Origin: Mytilinidion resinicola
Taxonomy: Eukaryota; Ascomycota; Dothideomycetes; Mytilinidiales; Mytilinidiaceae
Assembly (NCBI RefSeq): GCF_010093595.1
Contig: NW_022985440.1
Span: forward strand, 1,674,325 to 1,738,324
Reading direction: 5' to 3'
DNA length: 64,000 nt
Made by a program: the position numbers and the translations under genes. Positions 1 to 11,894 of this stretch are shown in pieces. Under the pieces are notes generated by a model that saw only the letters and a program-made list of their open reading frames with translations, was not told the DNA's origin and did no database searches. Each line of letters starts with the position of its first letter. The stretch's first letter is position 1.

Positions 1-626
1 GTCTTGCTCTTCAGAACATTCGCCAGGCAAATTTTGTACTCAAAAAGAAACGGACCGAAGCTCACGTGCAGTCATGTGCCCCGTGTCTCTACCCTGTCAC
101 CCTTATCCCTTGCTGACCCTCCCATCCACCAAGGCATCACCCTATAAACCTCCCTCCTGCGAAACCTGACCTAGTCAACCTATTCACCTAAAGAATCCAA
201 ACCGCCATAACGAGTTCTCTTAGCAAGCCCCAAATGTATTGACGTATCTTCTTATTAAAACTGAACATTCTTAGCCCATTCCTTACACTTGTTAAACCTT
301 ATTAAGAGTAATTCAAGGTCTCGTCAGGTACACCCGCTTTCACGCCAAGACCTACTCAGTCAGGAGAAGAGCTGCATGAAATCGACGCTAAGATCGGGAC
401 TAGCGGGAGGACCCTTATATCAACCACGGAATTAGAACTGGTGCAAGGACCCTGAGGCATCATTCGCGAGGAGATATCGGATAAACTGAGACATCATTCC
501 ATTACTATCATCTATGTCATCAACAGGCCCAACTGCTACTAGTATGCAACCCCGAAGCCCTACCAGATGCCACAGCATTCACCAGAACGCCGTACGGAAA
601 AGGGAAAAAGGTACAGTGAAGGGAAC
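1..626. other. Intergenic, no gene seen
   Basis: No ORF here looks coding. The segment lies 3' of the minus-strand SMC4 gene and presumably carries its 3' UTR and terminator. A 60-codon plus-strand ORF at 567-749 overlaps the antisense of the SMC4 last exon and is not credible. Confidence 0.5.
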
Positions 627-3600
627 TCATGCCCGCCCGGTGATGAGGTAATCTTTGTTTTCGACGGTCACGCTCTTGGTCTGTGGAGCAGCGTTAGCAC
701 GCAGGTGATTTGTAAAAGGGAAGGGAGGATAAGCTTACCATATGATTGACCTTATATACACCCACCAATCGAGATGCAAGTTCGAACATGTTATTTCGCA
801 GTGAAATAACGATGAACTGAGCATTCTTCGTCCTCTCCTTGATGTAGCTCGCAACAATCGAGACCTGTACTGGATTTAGCAAAGCACATTAAACTAAGAC
901 CAATAATGGGTAACTCACATTTCGGAAGTCCAACGCCGCATCAATCTCGTCCATGACATACAACGGCGTTGGCTTATAGTGATGCAGGGCGAACACCAAT
1001 GCTAAACTACTCAACGTCTTCTCACCACCACTGAGATTGGAGATATTCTTCCAGCTCTTCTTCGGTGGCATGACACTGAAAAGAATACCCTCAGAGAACG
1101 GATCTAGTGAGTCGACGAGCTCGAGTTCCGCGTTTCCACCCATGGTGATCATCTGATACATCTCCTTCAGGCGTAACGAGATCTGGCTGAAGCCTTCCAT
1201 GAAGCCTTCCAGACGCTGTCGTCGATAATCGTCGCATCGCTTCTTTGCAGTATCACGAGCCGCCACTGCCTCAGCAAGGTCCATGCTCCGAGTAGCGTGC
1301 TCTTCGACTCGTTTACGGTACTCAGCTAGAACACCGAGGTCGACGTTGACGTTCTCGTTCTTCGCTTCAAGAGCAGCGATCTCATGCTTGAGGTCATCCT
1401 TATCCATGTCAAGGAGCTCGTCTTTGGTGTATGTCGGTATGCCGTCCGCCTCTTGGTCTTCGCCGAGATCGCTGGTTTTGTGGAACTTGAGCTTCCCTAG
1501 TTTATCCTGCCAGAAGTGGAGCTTCTTCTGAGACTCGTTCAGGCTCTTTTGATGCTCTTCGAGCTTATTCCGCATCTCAATCTCGACGGCGCGGGTTTCA
1601 TTCAGCTCCGCCGTCCTCTGGTCAAGCTCGGCCTTGACAGCTTGCAGCTCCTCCTTCTTCGTGTCTAGGGCATCTTGCGCCTCCTCGGCCTGCTTCTTGG
1701 TGCCAGCAGCATCCCTGATCTGTGCCTTCATGTCTTCCTCGACCTTGTCCGCTTCGATTGCCATCTTCTCGAGCTCGGCCGTAGCTTCTGCAAACGCCTT
1801 TTCGTGCTTGACCTTTTGCTTCTCAGCCTTCGATTTGGCGACTTCGGCTGTGGAGACGGCGTCAGAAAGAGTGTCTATCTGTTCCTTCAAGCCGTCGACC
1901 TTGGCCTTTTGACTTCGGAGCTTAATTCCACCAATTTCCATGATCTTGTCTTGCAGAGTCTTGATCTCATCCTCGACACCAGCAGTTTCCGTATGTAGCT
2001 TGGACACCTCCCTCTCTAGCGTGGCGATGCTCTTTTCTAGCGACGAGATCCGGCCCTTGTCGGACTTCCCTGTCTGTTGCTCCGCGCCCAATTCCTTGAT
2101 ACGACGTTGAGAATCAGCGATGTTGCGATCAAAGCTCTCAAGTTCGAGGGCGAGCTTTTGCGCTTTGGTCTCAAGCTTAGGGATCTGGTCCATCAGCTCT
2201 CGCAGGGAAGTTTCAAGTTCCCGCTGGTGTTGCTGAAGGCTCGAGTATTCTTGCTCCAATGCGTCCCTGTCGACTTCCAATTTCGCAACCTGGTCCTTAG
2301 AAACGTCCGCTGCCAGCCTGGATGACATCCCTCCTCGGGCAACTCGGGTACCACCACCACTCATGGTGCCGGACTTGTCAATAAGCTGTCCGTCCAAGGT
2401 CACCACACGCCATCGCTTCGCACCGTACGCAATACGATTAGCCTGTTCAAGATCCTTGGCCACTAGTGTGTCCTGGAGGACGCTGTAGAAAGCTGGCCTG
2501 AAAATCTCATCTTTGGGCTTGACTAAATCAAAGAGTCGAGGAACATTCTCGGGAGTCTGAATTTCGGACAGGTTTCGTTTTGCGAGCCGGTTGAGGAGAA
2601 TGATATTCGCTCGACCGAGATTGTTCTTTCGGAGGTATTCTATGCATTGCTGTCCAACCTCGACTGTGTCAACGACGATATTGTCGAGGGAAGGGCAGGC
2701 TGTAGAGATTGCGACGTCATATTTCTGATCGATAGCACCGAGATTTCCTAGTCGCCCGTGGAAACCACTAATTCGTCCGGACTCCTTCAAACGCATCAAG
2801 CCAGTCAATACGTTCCCCTGAGTCTGTGTTGCTGAGAGACTCGCGCGGGCCTCGTCGGCTTTCTGCCTGGCACCGGACAGCTTTGATTGTAATGCAGGTT
2901 CCCTCTTGGCGACTTCCGAAATGTCCGCTTGGACTCTCTCAGCTTTTTTCTCCAGTTGTTTCTTTTCAGACTTGCACTCCTGAAGCTCGGCAGCTTTGGT
3001 AGTCTTGGACTCCTCGAGCCCAGCTATTTTCGTTTCAACCTCGGTGATTGCAACAGCCCCGGAGTTTTCCTTCTCACGCAGAATGTCTAGTTCACTCTGA
3101 GCCACGGCGATGGCAGACTCTTTCTCATTGACTTTTGCTTTCCAGGGCTCCAATGACTTCTGCTTGGTGGCTATCTCGTCAGAGAGACCCTGTGTTTTTC
3201 CTTTGAGACTTTCTCGGATGGACGCCAACTCCTTCTCTTCAGCCTTCATGCTCTCTTCTAACTCTGCGATCTCGATGGAGTCTCGTTCAATGTCATCGGT
3301 ACGTTGCTTGGCGTGGGTCTCGGATTCAGAAACGGAGAATTTGCTGGTCTCAATGGTCTTCTCCAACTTCTTTTGCTTGTTCGCCAAGAACTTCTTCTTC
3401 TCCTCAAATTTGACGGTCTCCTTGTCGATCTTCGCCATTTCCTTGATGACAGTCTGGGTTTGCTTTTCGAGCTGTTCGTACTGCTTGGTCCCGCTCTTGT
3501 ACTGCTTCTCAAGGCTTTTTATGCCCTCTTCGTTTCCCTCGTGCTTCCGCAGCTCCTCGCCAAGTTCAGCTTGCATCTGTAATACACTCTCCTGGGTGAC

Positions 3601-4974
3601 TTGCACATTGTCATTGCACTCTTCGATCAAAATCTGGTATAAAGCCGATTGCTTGGTAGCCAATTCGTTCTCGTCACGAATAAAAGCCAGCGCCTTATTC
3701 TTCTTATCCTCAAGACCGTTCTTCTCCTTCTCGACATGCTGCACTCTGTTGCTCTTCTCCAAGCACACCTCGTTCAGGGTTTCCGTCTCTGCGGCTGATT
3801 CCTCAATGGGAGTCTTGTACTTCGAGGTTCCAATAATATCCTCAAGATACTCGAGCAGTCCGTCATCGTGTTCGTTGGCTGCTTTTGGCTTCATTTGCGC
3901 GATGGACTCGACCTCACCTTGTAGGATAAGGAATCGTTTGTGGTCCAGATCCACGCCTCGATCGCGGAGCAGAGTGGTAACCTCCTTGTAGTCGGAGTTT
4001 CTGTTGTTGATGTAGTACTTGCTTGCGTTGTTTTTGAAGGCCTTTCGCGAAATGACGAGCGTTGAATCCGGGATGACTTCGTGGCCTCCTCCGGGGAGAT
4101 CCATCACTTCTTGGAAATGGACCTGGACTTCGCAATGATCGAGATCAGGGTACGCCGCTGAGTTGTGAATAAGTGCTGAAATCTTCCCTTGTCGCATCTT
4201 GCTTGCTCGAAACCCAAAGACGAAGAGCAAGGAGTCAATGACATTTGATTTTCCAGATCCATTGGGTCCCACCACGGACGAGAACGAGGTGTGAAATGGC
4301 CCGACCTCTTGTCTCCCAGCATAGCTTTTGAAATTCGTGAGAATCAAATATGTGATTACAATTCGTGATTTAGGTGCAGCAGGCTCCTGCGTCGACGGCA
4401 TGGCCGTAGCCCGTGTCCTCACAACAATATCCATCGGCTTCTCCAGCACCGTTGTACGCGCATCCACCTTTGCGACTTGCGGTGTCTCTGGGACAGGAGT
4501 TCGCTCGTTGATCGCACTGTGCTCCGTAATATCTGCCAATGGTGTCCCCGGCACGTTTGTAGGTTCGGGGGAGACTGAGGGCTTCGGTGTGGGTAGGGTT
4601 GGCACTTCTGACATATCTGGCGCAACAGAGACGCGCGGTTTCCGACCTCCTCGTACACTCTTCCTAGGCGATCTTCCTTTCGCAGGCGACACCGGTTCTG
4701 GTGCCGTACTCTCTGGGCTAAACAGTTGTGTTGGCTCGACAGATTCGCTCGCCCTGACCCTCCTGCCGCCTCTAGATGCTCGTGGTGTAGCGGGCTCCTC
4801 TCCAGCCTTCCGCCGGGGTGCTCTCCGGGTGCTCTTGGGCGCTGGTGTGAATTCCTCCTCACCGTCATCGTTGACGGGTGCTTGGTTCTCTTCCTCGTCG
4901 GACGAATCGATGACGGCGGGCTTCCGGCGGGTAGCAGCCGCTCGCATTGACTTCCGAGGCGAAGTAGACGACAT
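627..4974 (-). CDS. SMC4: Condensin subunit SMC4
   Basis: Structural maintenance of chromosomes 4, the ATPase that pairs with SMC2 in condensin to compact mitotic chromosomes in the nucleus. Three exons are inferred: 4974-919, 864-739 and 680-627, giving about 1411 residues. Intron 1 (865-918) and intron 2 (681-738) have GT...AG ends. The protein has a disordered Ser/Pro/basic N-terminus (to about residue 205), a Walker A motif GPNGSGKS near residue 235, a long coiled coil, a hinge around residues 715-880, a second coiled coil, the ABC signature LSGGEKT and a Walker B DEIDAALD near residue 1340. The small exons restore the conserved end, in which a SIVASYI stretch is followed by VGVYK and a TKS tail. 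The long acidic/basic N-terminal extension before the ATPase head is what separates SMC4 from SMC2 here. The start is the first ATG of a continuously open exon. Confidence 0.95.
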
Positions 4975-5457
4975 TTTGCAGTCTGTTAGTAGTGTTATGG
5001 CCGGAGTGCGAAGAGGTGTTGTGGTGTTGTAGTGGGGAAATACTTCTACAGCGCTCCAATGTTTGTTGTGTTTTGAAATCAGCTATACCTGGCTAGCGCC
5101 AAATCGCGTACAAGGGTCTGTGGCGCGTCATCTTCCACTGCCACATTTCACCTCCATCTTCCAATTACATCCTTAAGGGAGAGCAACATTCTATCGACGG
5201 TTGTGGAGAGCAAAATACAGTAGTGGGCTGGCCCATCGACTGCTGACGTCACTCACCATCTCTCCATTGTCACCTGGGCACTCAATGCATAAATAGACAT
5301 TCATCGAGCTTCCGCACCTTACGCCAAATCCATTGAGGGGAATTCAAAGAGTCTGAATCCACCAGCTATTCATGTAATTGAGCCATCCCCAGGCACCGTG
5401 TCTTAGCCAACAACGTGCATAAAGACCTTAGGACTGTTCTGGTATTTAAACTGTGTT
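4975..5457. other. Intergenic, SMC4 upstream region
   Basis: Holds the SMC4 promoter and 5' UTR on the right-hand side of the gene, and the 3' flank of the reductase pseudogene. No ORF or repeat was recognised. Confidence 0.5.
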
Positions 5458-6549
5458 TCAAGTTGTGCTAACCCAGCCGGCACCACTCTTAACCTGATGT
5501 TTAGTAAAGCTCTCGATATTAGCCGTTATAGTCTCCTTTAGGCCCGTGAACCCGACCCCGAAACACTCCTTGAGCACCTCCTCAGCCCGTCCACGCGGCC
5601 TAATATCCACTTTGTCTCGTTCCATGCCGAAGTCCTTTAAGAAAGTCCTCTTAGGGTCCAACTCCCTGAAAATAGCGAGGACGTCATCCCAGGTGAAGTC
5701 TCCCGCAAATCCATACAGTCTCTCATTTGTCACACCCGGATCGACCAAGCCTGCAATGCGGAGTTTCGCCACGTCACCGACATCGATATACCAACCCGGC
5801 TTGACAAACGACATAGGGAACTGCACATCTTCGGTCTTCTGTGCGTTATAGAACATCTGCACGAAGCCAGCTGTGCTCGGGATCCCTTGCTTCTCGGGGT
5901 TGAGTATCCCTCCCGTCGTCGTGCTCGGTAGAACGGCGTTGACGACAAATTTGGGGTTGTTCTCCTTTGCCCACTTCCAGAGCGCTTGCTCGGCTGCGAC
6001 TTTGCTGGCAGAATAGATTGTGGTAGGTGCTCTTCCCGTGTCAGAAGGGTCCCATGCCGATTTTACGGCTGCCTCGTTCCATCAATTGGTGTCAATATAC
6101 TCCTCGACATTCGATTCCGCACTTTTGGTCGCCCAGCTTGAAGACGTGAGAACAAAAGCCTTAACGCTAGTGCTCTTCTTTGCCGCTTCTAGCGCCGTCG
6201 TGATGCTCTGGAGTACTGGTGGTATCACGTCGTTTGGGTTTTGAGTAGTGAAATCCATATAAGTCGCCGTATGCGCGATTCCGGAGACATCTTTGGCGGC
6301 GTTGTCGAAACAACCCGGCACGCGCATGTCGGTGACTTCGACTAGCGAGAACTTGTCTGGTCCGTATCGATCCGAGAAGAAACTGTCAAGCCAGGCATAC
6401 TTAGACACACTGCGGACGGACCCTCGAACGCGATATTCCGCCTGGATGAGCTGGTCTGCAAGCTGGGATGCGATGAGGCCATTCACACCTGTGACGAGGA
6501 CGGTTGAGCCGAGAGGGAGTCTCGGATTTGAGATCTTGAGAGTACTCAT
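5458..6549 (-). pseudogene. NAD-dependent epimerase/reductase with in-frame stop
   Basis: Extended short-chain reductase of the dihydroflavonol-4-reductase/ketoreductase type, predicted to reduce a carbonyl with NAD(P)H in the cytosol. The N-terminal Rossmann motif TGVNGLIASQL and the catalytic YSASK (Tyr-x3-Lys) are both present in one reading frame from 6549 to 5458, about 362 codons, which is a normal length for the family. A TGA at about 6081-6083 (followed by TGG) interrupts this frame about 155 codons in. No intron with usable GT...AG ends spans it, so the gene is either a recent nonsense allele, a readthrough case or a sequencing error. I chose the ATG at 6549 because the Rossmann motif follows at the usual spacing. 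An upstream ATG at 6585 is possible. The next gene upstream is an amino acid oxidase on the same strand. Substrate unknown. Confidence 0.75.
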
Positions 6550-7046
6550 TCTCAAGGTTCCTTGATGTCGAAGTATGGAGTGCAAAGAGGCAATCGTAGG
6601 TGAAATGACTTGTTTTTGAGGTTAGGTCAGTTGTTTCCGCACGACTTCGTCAAATCTACACGGAAGTAAGACATTGCTTACCAGTGAACACAATGTCAAG
6701 AATCCGAACGAGGGGTTCGAGGGCTCTTTATACAGTCCAGCGCCCCGGCTGATCGGAGAGCCGTTGCTGACTTTGCCTGTTTCAACCTTAGTTTACATGA
6801 ATTAGTCCCTGGCTAGTTGTTCTGAATCGGGCCTAGTCTAGTGATGGACATATAAGCTTCATTCCGTCAAAGTCTCAAAACGACTATTGACTAGTATCAA
6901 AATGCTCACCTGGATCTCACCTGCTTACGGACGACAACTCGTGAACGTCAAACTCAAAACCGATATGATTCACCCTTTCAAGATTATACGTCATACCCAG
7001 ATTTCTGAAAAACATCGAAGCATCAAATAGTCGCAAAGACGAACTA
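6550..7046. other. Intergenic between reductase and oxidase
   Basis: Likely promoter and 5' UTR of the reductase. A possible 5' UTR intron is suggested by donor-like and acceptor-like signals at 6620-6690, but this cannot be proven. No coding sequence seen. Confidence 0.4.
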
Positions 7047-8479
7047 CTACGAGCGCTCATTAGGCTTCTCGATCTTGGTCCAGTCCTTGACGAGGCTCAG
7101 GTCCATTATCTTCCCATCGGCCCCAAATCTGTTTTGTGTGGCACACCAGTCTCGTCCAACAGCATTTTCAGGTCGCCACTTCATCATTTTCTGTAGTCGC
7201 AGCTCCATGACCCCTTCGAGAGCATCCACGGCTATAACACCCACAGCGGGATTCGTCATGAAACCATGTCCAGAGCCGCCTACTGCGACCAACAAATTTG
7301 AGATTTCCGGATGCCGGTCAATCAAAAAGAACCGGTCTACGGTATCGGCATCCCAGCAAATTCGTGCAAAGTTGAAAGGGCGGTCCGCAAGGTGAGGCAC
7401 TGTTTCAGCCAGTAATACCCGCATGCGATGCTCTGCGTCGACGGGAATCTGTTGACGTGCAAAAGGCACAGACCTCACCTCTTGGTCCACCTCAACGAAG
7501 TTGCAGTACCCAGGATGCTCGTCGCAAATCTTGAGCTCATGTTTCTCTTCATCTGGCTCAATGAAGAATCCTCGATCGACCCCGTATAACACCGGTAAGT
7601 CTCCCCAAATTCGTGCCTCCTTAATCGACATTGGTAAGTGCGCAAGCGTCCATGCTGTTGGTCTAAGCGGAGGTTATCATTGAGATTACATGCGCCATCA
7701 TAAGAGTCACTTACCTAAGCTGCTTCTTGAAGTCTAGCAGCACGTCGCTATTCGCGCCCGCTGCAAGGACTGTGTAGTCTGCTTTGTGGTCTGCACCATC
7801 GGCAGTCTTTGCACCAATTATAGTCCGTGCATCTTCTGCAGACGACGAAATAATCAAGGAGTCTACCTTGCCTTGTAGTCCTCCAGTCACATATTTGGCT
7901 CCTAATCGGATAGATTCAGTATGCATGGCTTCGAGGGCGCCTCGAGCAAACAACCATCCAGCACCCTTCTTCTTCCAGTACCCACGCCACTTGGGAAAAG
8001 ATCCGGTTAGCACTCCCTTGGGCATCGTTTTTTGAAAGTCATCTGCGGTTTTGAGAGGAACCAGTTCCGCCTTCTCCTCCGCAGCATATTCCAGCACGTG
8101 TTTATAGGCGTCATCTCCGCATGCGGCCATGATAAAGCCAGTAGAATGGTAGAACGGCTTAAGTAAATCGTCGTTCAGCCATGCGTGCATCGACATCTGA
8201 TGAATACGGTTCCACATGTAGTTCTCATCAGAGTCGTCCTCCGATGGCGGGTTGGCTACTGGGCCTTAATTTCTCTTTCTATAACCAAGTTACATGTTTC
8301 TTACCCTCTTCAGCAATCTTGTTGATGTCATTTCCAGCAGCAATTGGCGAAGGGAACTCTGACGCGTCTAGAACATTGATGTTCCTATAACCCCGCCGGG
8401 CTAGCTGCAGCGCAATTGAGCAGCCCCAGGTACCTCCTCCAATGATTAGAATAGATGAGTCGTGGGTGAGTCCATCCAT
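7047..8479 (-). CDS. Fructosyl amino acid oxidase (amadoriase)
   Basis: FAD-dependent oxidase of the monomeric sarcosine oxidase/FAOX family, which oxidatively deglycates fructosyl amino acids to glucosone, the free amino acid and hydrogen peroxide. Three exons, 8479-8305, 8258-7715 and 7662-7047, give 444 residues, the normal family length. Introns are 46 and 52 bp. The N-terminal FAD-binding motif GGGTWG is at about residues 14-19, followed by the family stretch AGNDINKI. Exon 3 has CWDADT and the FLIDRHP segment, then the GGSGHGF flavin-binding motif near the C-terminus. In many fungal members the chain ends in a peroxisomal PTS1 tripeptide, but here it ends Glu-Arg-Ser, so peroxisomal import is doubtful. 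It lies on the same strand as a degraded reductase, which may hint at a former catabolic pair. Sure of the family, less so of the substrate. Confidence 0.92.
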
Positions 8480-8745
8480 TTCGAGCGGGGGAAGAAGTTG
8501 TCAATTGCGTAGGCAAGTTGCTACACTGTAACATCAGCGCGGAATGCACGAGAGTCGCGCGCATACACGGTGCATGTGTTGTGTAACGGAAGTGGCGAAT
8601 TGAACCTGGTAAGTCGACCGGGCGCTACGCTATGCTTCATCTGACGCTAGCCCTGTTGGAGTGCTCCCTTGTTTTTTTTTACTCGATTCAATACTTCTAA
8701 AAGATTACGCAGTTCAAAAGCGGGTCATGGCCTCCATCTATGTCC

Positions 8746-9870
8746 TTAATGCAGCCTCGCCGTATACCTAGCTTCCTCTAAAGCTTTCCTGCCAGCAAAT
8801 TTCTCGTCAATTGAGTGCTTTTTCAGCGCTTCTGGAGATCCAAAGAAGTCATCGACTTCCGCAACAAGCCCATTTATAGCTGTCATTTCTTCGTTCACGA
8901 CTCCGTTGGGACAGGTGGCATCTTGCAATGCCCGCGTCAGCCTTGAAAGAGTCTGGATCTGAAGGCTGATCGAGTTAAGGCAAGATTGAATCTCGAAACC
9001 CAACGACTCCGTCGGATCTTCAAGGCTTCTAAGAGTCTGTTAACATCTATGCGTAAGCACTGATGCTTTGGAGCTGACTTACTCGTTTTCGTCATTTGAA
9101 TCATACTCCTCCAAATCCAGATCTGTCTCAATGCTTGGTATCGTCAAATCTCGGTATCGGGCTCTCGCACAGTCTGCTTTTAGGTCACTCGCTCTATTGG
9201 AAATCCTCTGCATCGTGCGTAGCGCGGTCTCTACGTGTTTCTCTCGGCTAGCATCAATCTCGGTCCATTTCTCCAGTCCGACTTCATAGCTCCAGATCTT
9301 TAGACGGAATGCATCTCCATTCACCTGCGCTGCGATGCTGCCGAATGAAAGGCCTTTCGAAGAATCCGCATCGCCGTCGTGCTTGCGAGAGCAAAGCGCA
9401 CTGACATCAGCCAGCTTGGTTGCAATGTTATTGACCTGTAAACGTAGATCTACGAGCGAAGTTCCTGTCGTTGGAGAGTATGACGGTGGAGGCGAAGAAG
9501 ACCGAGAGAGTTTGTCCTGGTGTATCTCAACTTTGATACTTGGGCGGCGCCGGCTACTTGTCCGAATTGGCAATTCGGTGCTTCTTGGTGCGCTTGGAGT
9601 CCGCACGTAAAACCTTTCCTCTTCCCATTGATCGTCATAGCGGGATGACTGCTGCGGTTGGTGTGGTCCATATTGAAAATTTGGAACTGTGAGCGAAGGG
9701 CCGGCCCTATGTCGGCGGTTCACTCCTCGTCGCTGTATCTGGAGCTCACGCTCGTAACGCTCCCTCGCCTGTTGTTGGTCCCAAAAATTACCGTGGCCGT
9801 GTGACCGAGAACGACGGAGATCAGGCTCCCTTTCTGCGGCGAGCTCCTCTGCAGATGATGCGAAAGGCAT
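8746..9870 (-). CDS. Hypothetical Arg/Ser-rich protein
   Basis: Not recognised. Two exons, 9870-9083 and 9028-8746, joined by a 54-bp intron (donor gtaagt, acceptor ttag) give about 356 residues. The first 150 residues are rich in Arg, Ser, Gln and Pro and look disordered. A more structured, probably helical region follows, with regular hydrophobic spacing, an acidic patch DLDLEEYDSNDENE at the exon 1 end, and a helical C-terminus. The alternative acceptor inside the intron gives an early stop, so the ttag acceptor was preferred. No signal peptide or membrane segment. The gene is adjacent to and diverges from the HeLo-like gene at 10226, with starts 355 bp apart, so the two could share a promoter. 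Function unknown. Confidence 0.6.
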
Positions 9871-10225
9871 TGCTAAGATGGTAATTTTCTTTTCAAACGA
9901 AACGGCGACGACGCGGATTCAAGGACACAAGATTTCAGCCGAGAGAAAGAGATGGGTCATACACACTTTTGAGCCTCCGCCCTCTAGCTAGGCAACCTGC
10001 TTATACATTGTCGTGTGGCTGTTATGTGGGTGCACAAGGCTATGCATGGTGCGCGTGGACAAAAGTGGCAGTGCTCCCGTGAAGGCAGCAATTTGGGGGC
10101 CAAAATCAGCTGAGGCACAACTAAATATTAGGCAAGTGCGTAACTCATCCTCCATCCATCTCATAGTTCCGCACAAAACTGCTCGGACCGCTCAAACTTG
10201 TATTTTGCACTCTGAAGACTTCATC
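9871..10225. other. Divergent promoter region
   Basis: A 355-bp gap between the start codons of two divergent genes. An open frame runs into it from the right-hand gene, but no good coding signal precedes 10226. Confidence 0.4.
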
Positions 10226-11894
10226 ATGGCAGAAGTTGTCTCAATTCTCGGCGCTATTGCTACGACTGGAAACATCCTCTATTCCTTCACCAAACAGGTA
10301 GAGAAATGGCGCCAAATCTCTGACCGACTACTCGATTTGCAAGAAGGCCTTCAAGTCTGCGAACTCACATTAGACAGCTGGCGGCGCAAATACGACGTCC
10401 AAGAGCGCCGACCGATAGTTTACATGCATGTGCTGTTCGGGAAGCTAGGCTGGGAACGCATTCAGCAAACACTAGGAGGCATCCGTATCATCTCCAAGAC
10501 GATCGGTAAAGAGGTGGACGGTGTTGTCGAGCGTGCCACTAGGGCTAGGCCCAGAGGAGCCCCAAGAGAGTACTATGACAGCAAATACGACGAGCGTTTG
10601 GTTCGCATGTGCATCCAGAGAATCAGCAAGAACACTGCCTGGACTAGAAAATTTAAGCTAAGCGTAATGGACAAGGCCGGTGATTTGCAGATCGAACTCG
10701 AGAGACTCAATCGGAAGCTCATCAATCTAGAGCGATTGTCAGATTATTATCTCGAGAAAGAGCATCCAGATATCTTCCACAACATCAAGCGACTTCCGGG
10801 CAGACGAATCATCCTTCGCGTAGGTGACTCCCAGATGGACGCCGTCCAACAGAAAGTCCTCAGTGCACTAGCTGCCAGGAAGGACGCAGAACTCCTCCAC
10901 AGAGCCAGCGCCCAAGGCGCTCGTTGCCATATTGGCATCAGCGTCCCCCAAATCCACAAACGAGACTTCGCCTTCCTCCTATCAGGCGGAAATAGGACAC
11001 ACGAAGTACTGATCCACCCGATTAAATTTCGCGAAGGGACCGACCGCCAAATGCTTCAACCAAACATGTCCACCGCAGTCCCAGCACTCATCCAAGATGT
11101 CTCTAGACCATGCTACATGCTCCCACCCACAGCACCCTTAAGCGCCGGATTTCAAGTCACAATACCACACAGCAACAACCTCGCCGATCTGGAGTACCGC
11201 GAACCTCTCAGTGCGATCCTCAACTCTAACATCCTCACCCAGCAAGTGGTCCACCCGCAAGACCAAGTCGCCATCGCATGCGGCCTCATCCAAGGCAGCT
11301 TTCGTCTCCTCGGCAGCCAATGGCTCGACTTCATGGATTCGAGGAACATCCGCTGGCGCCGCAGCGCCGACGCCCGCTGGACGACTATGATGGCCGCTGC
11401 GCCGGGCGATGCGCCTACAGCACGCACCCTCACTGCAGTGCTAGAGAAAAACAGAGCCCGCCGCGACCGCCGCGACCTGACAAAGCACTGCCAGATGTTT
11501 AGACTCGGCCTCCTCCTGACCGAACTCGCCTTGAAAACTCCAATCACGTACATTGAGTTCGACGAGCAGACCTCAGGCGCGAGGATATTCATTGATAGTA
11601 TAGCATCTGGACCGCTTGACGCGCACGATATAGTGGCTGAAGTGGAGACAAGAACGAATACGATGTATGGGAATATCGTCTTCTTTTGCTTGTCGGTGCT
11701 GCAGGATAAGGATGCGATGGGGAACAAGGAGATTGAGAGTTCTTATTATAAGGATGCAGTTAAGCAGTGAGTGGTTTCTCGTATTTTGGATGGTTGAGGC
11801 TTCGCTAACTGTCCATAGGGCTGAGGAACTTGAGACGATTATTGGGTCGGGGAGGAGGAGAGGGTCGAATAGTGATGCGGGGAGTCCACATTGA
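10226..11894 (+). CDS. HeLo-like / DUF7580-like fungal protein
   Basis: Two exons, 10226-11766 and 11819-11894, separated by a 52-bp intron, give about 538 residues. The first 90 residues form a helical domain that begins with a hydrophobic stretch (AEVVSILGAIATTGNILYSF) and resembles the N-terminus of fungal HeLo-like/prion-inhibition proteins. The middle is helical and Arg-rich. The C-terminal half, with the PLSAIL, FRLGLLLTELAL and YGNIVFFCL segments, recalls the degenerate kinase-like C-terminus of DUF7580-type proteins. Such families include cell-death and NLR-associated proteins of filamentous fungi, but no NACHT or NB-ARC domain is present here. The start was chosen because the hydrophobic N-terminus begins there. 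The upstream 71 in-frame codons look non-coding. Family assignment is by impression only. Confidence 0.65.

Noticed and set aside
3110..3991. Plus-strand ORF of 293 codons inside SMC4
   Set aside because: It is the antisense of a conserved coiled-coil exon; composition (Ser/Cys/Phe-rich) reflects the reverse strand, and it has no domain of its own.
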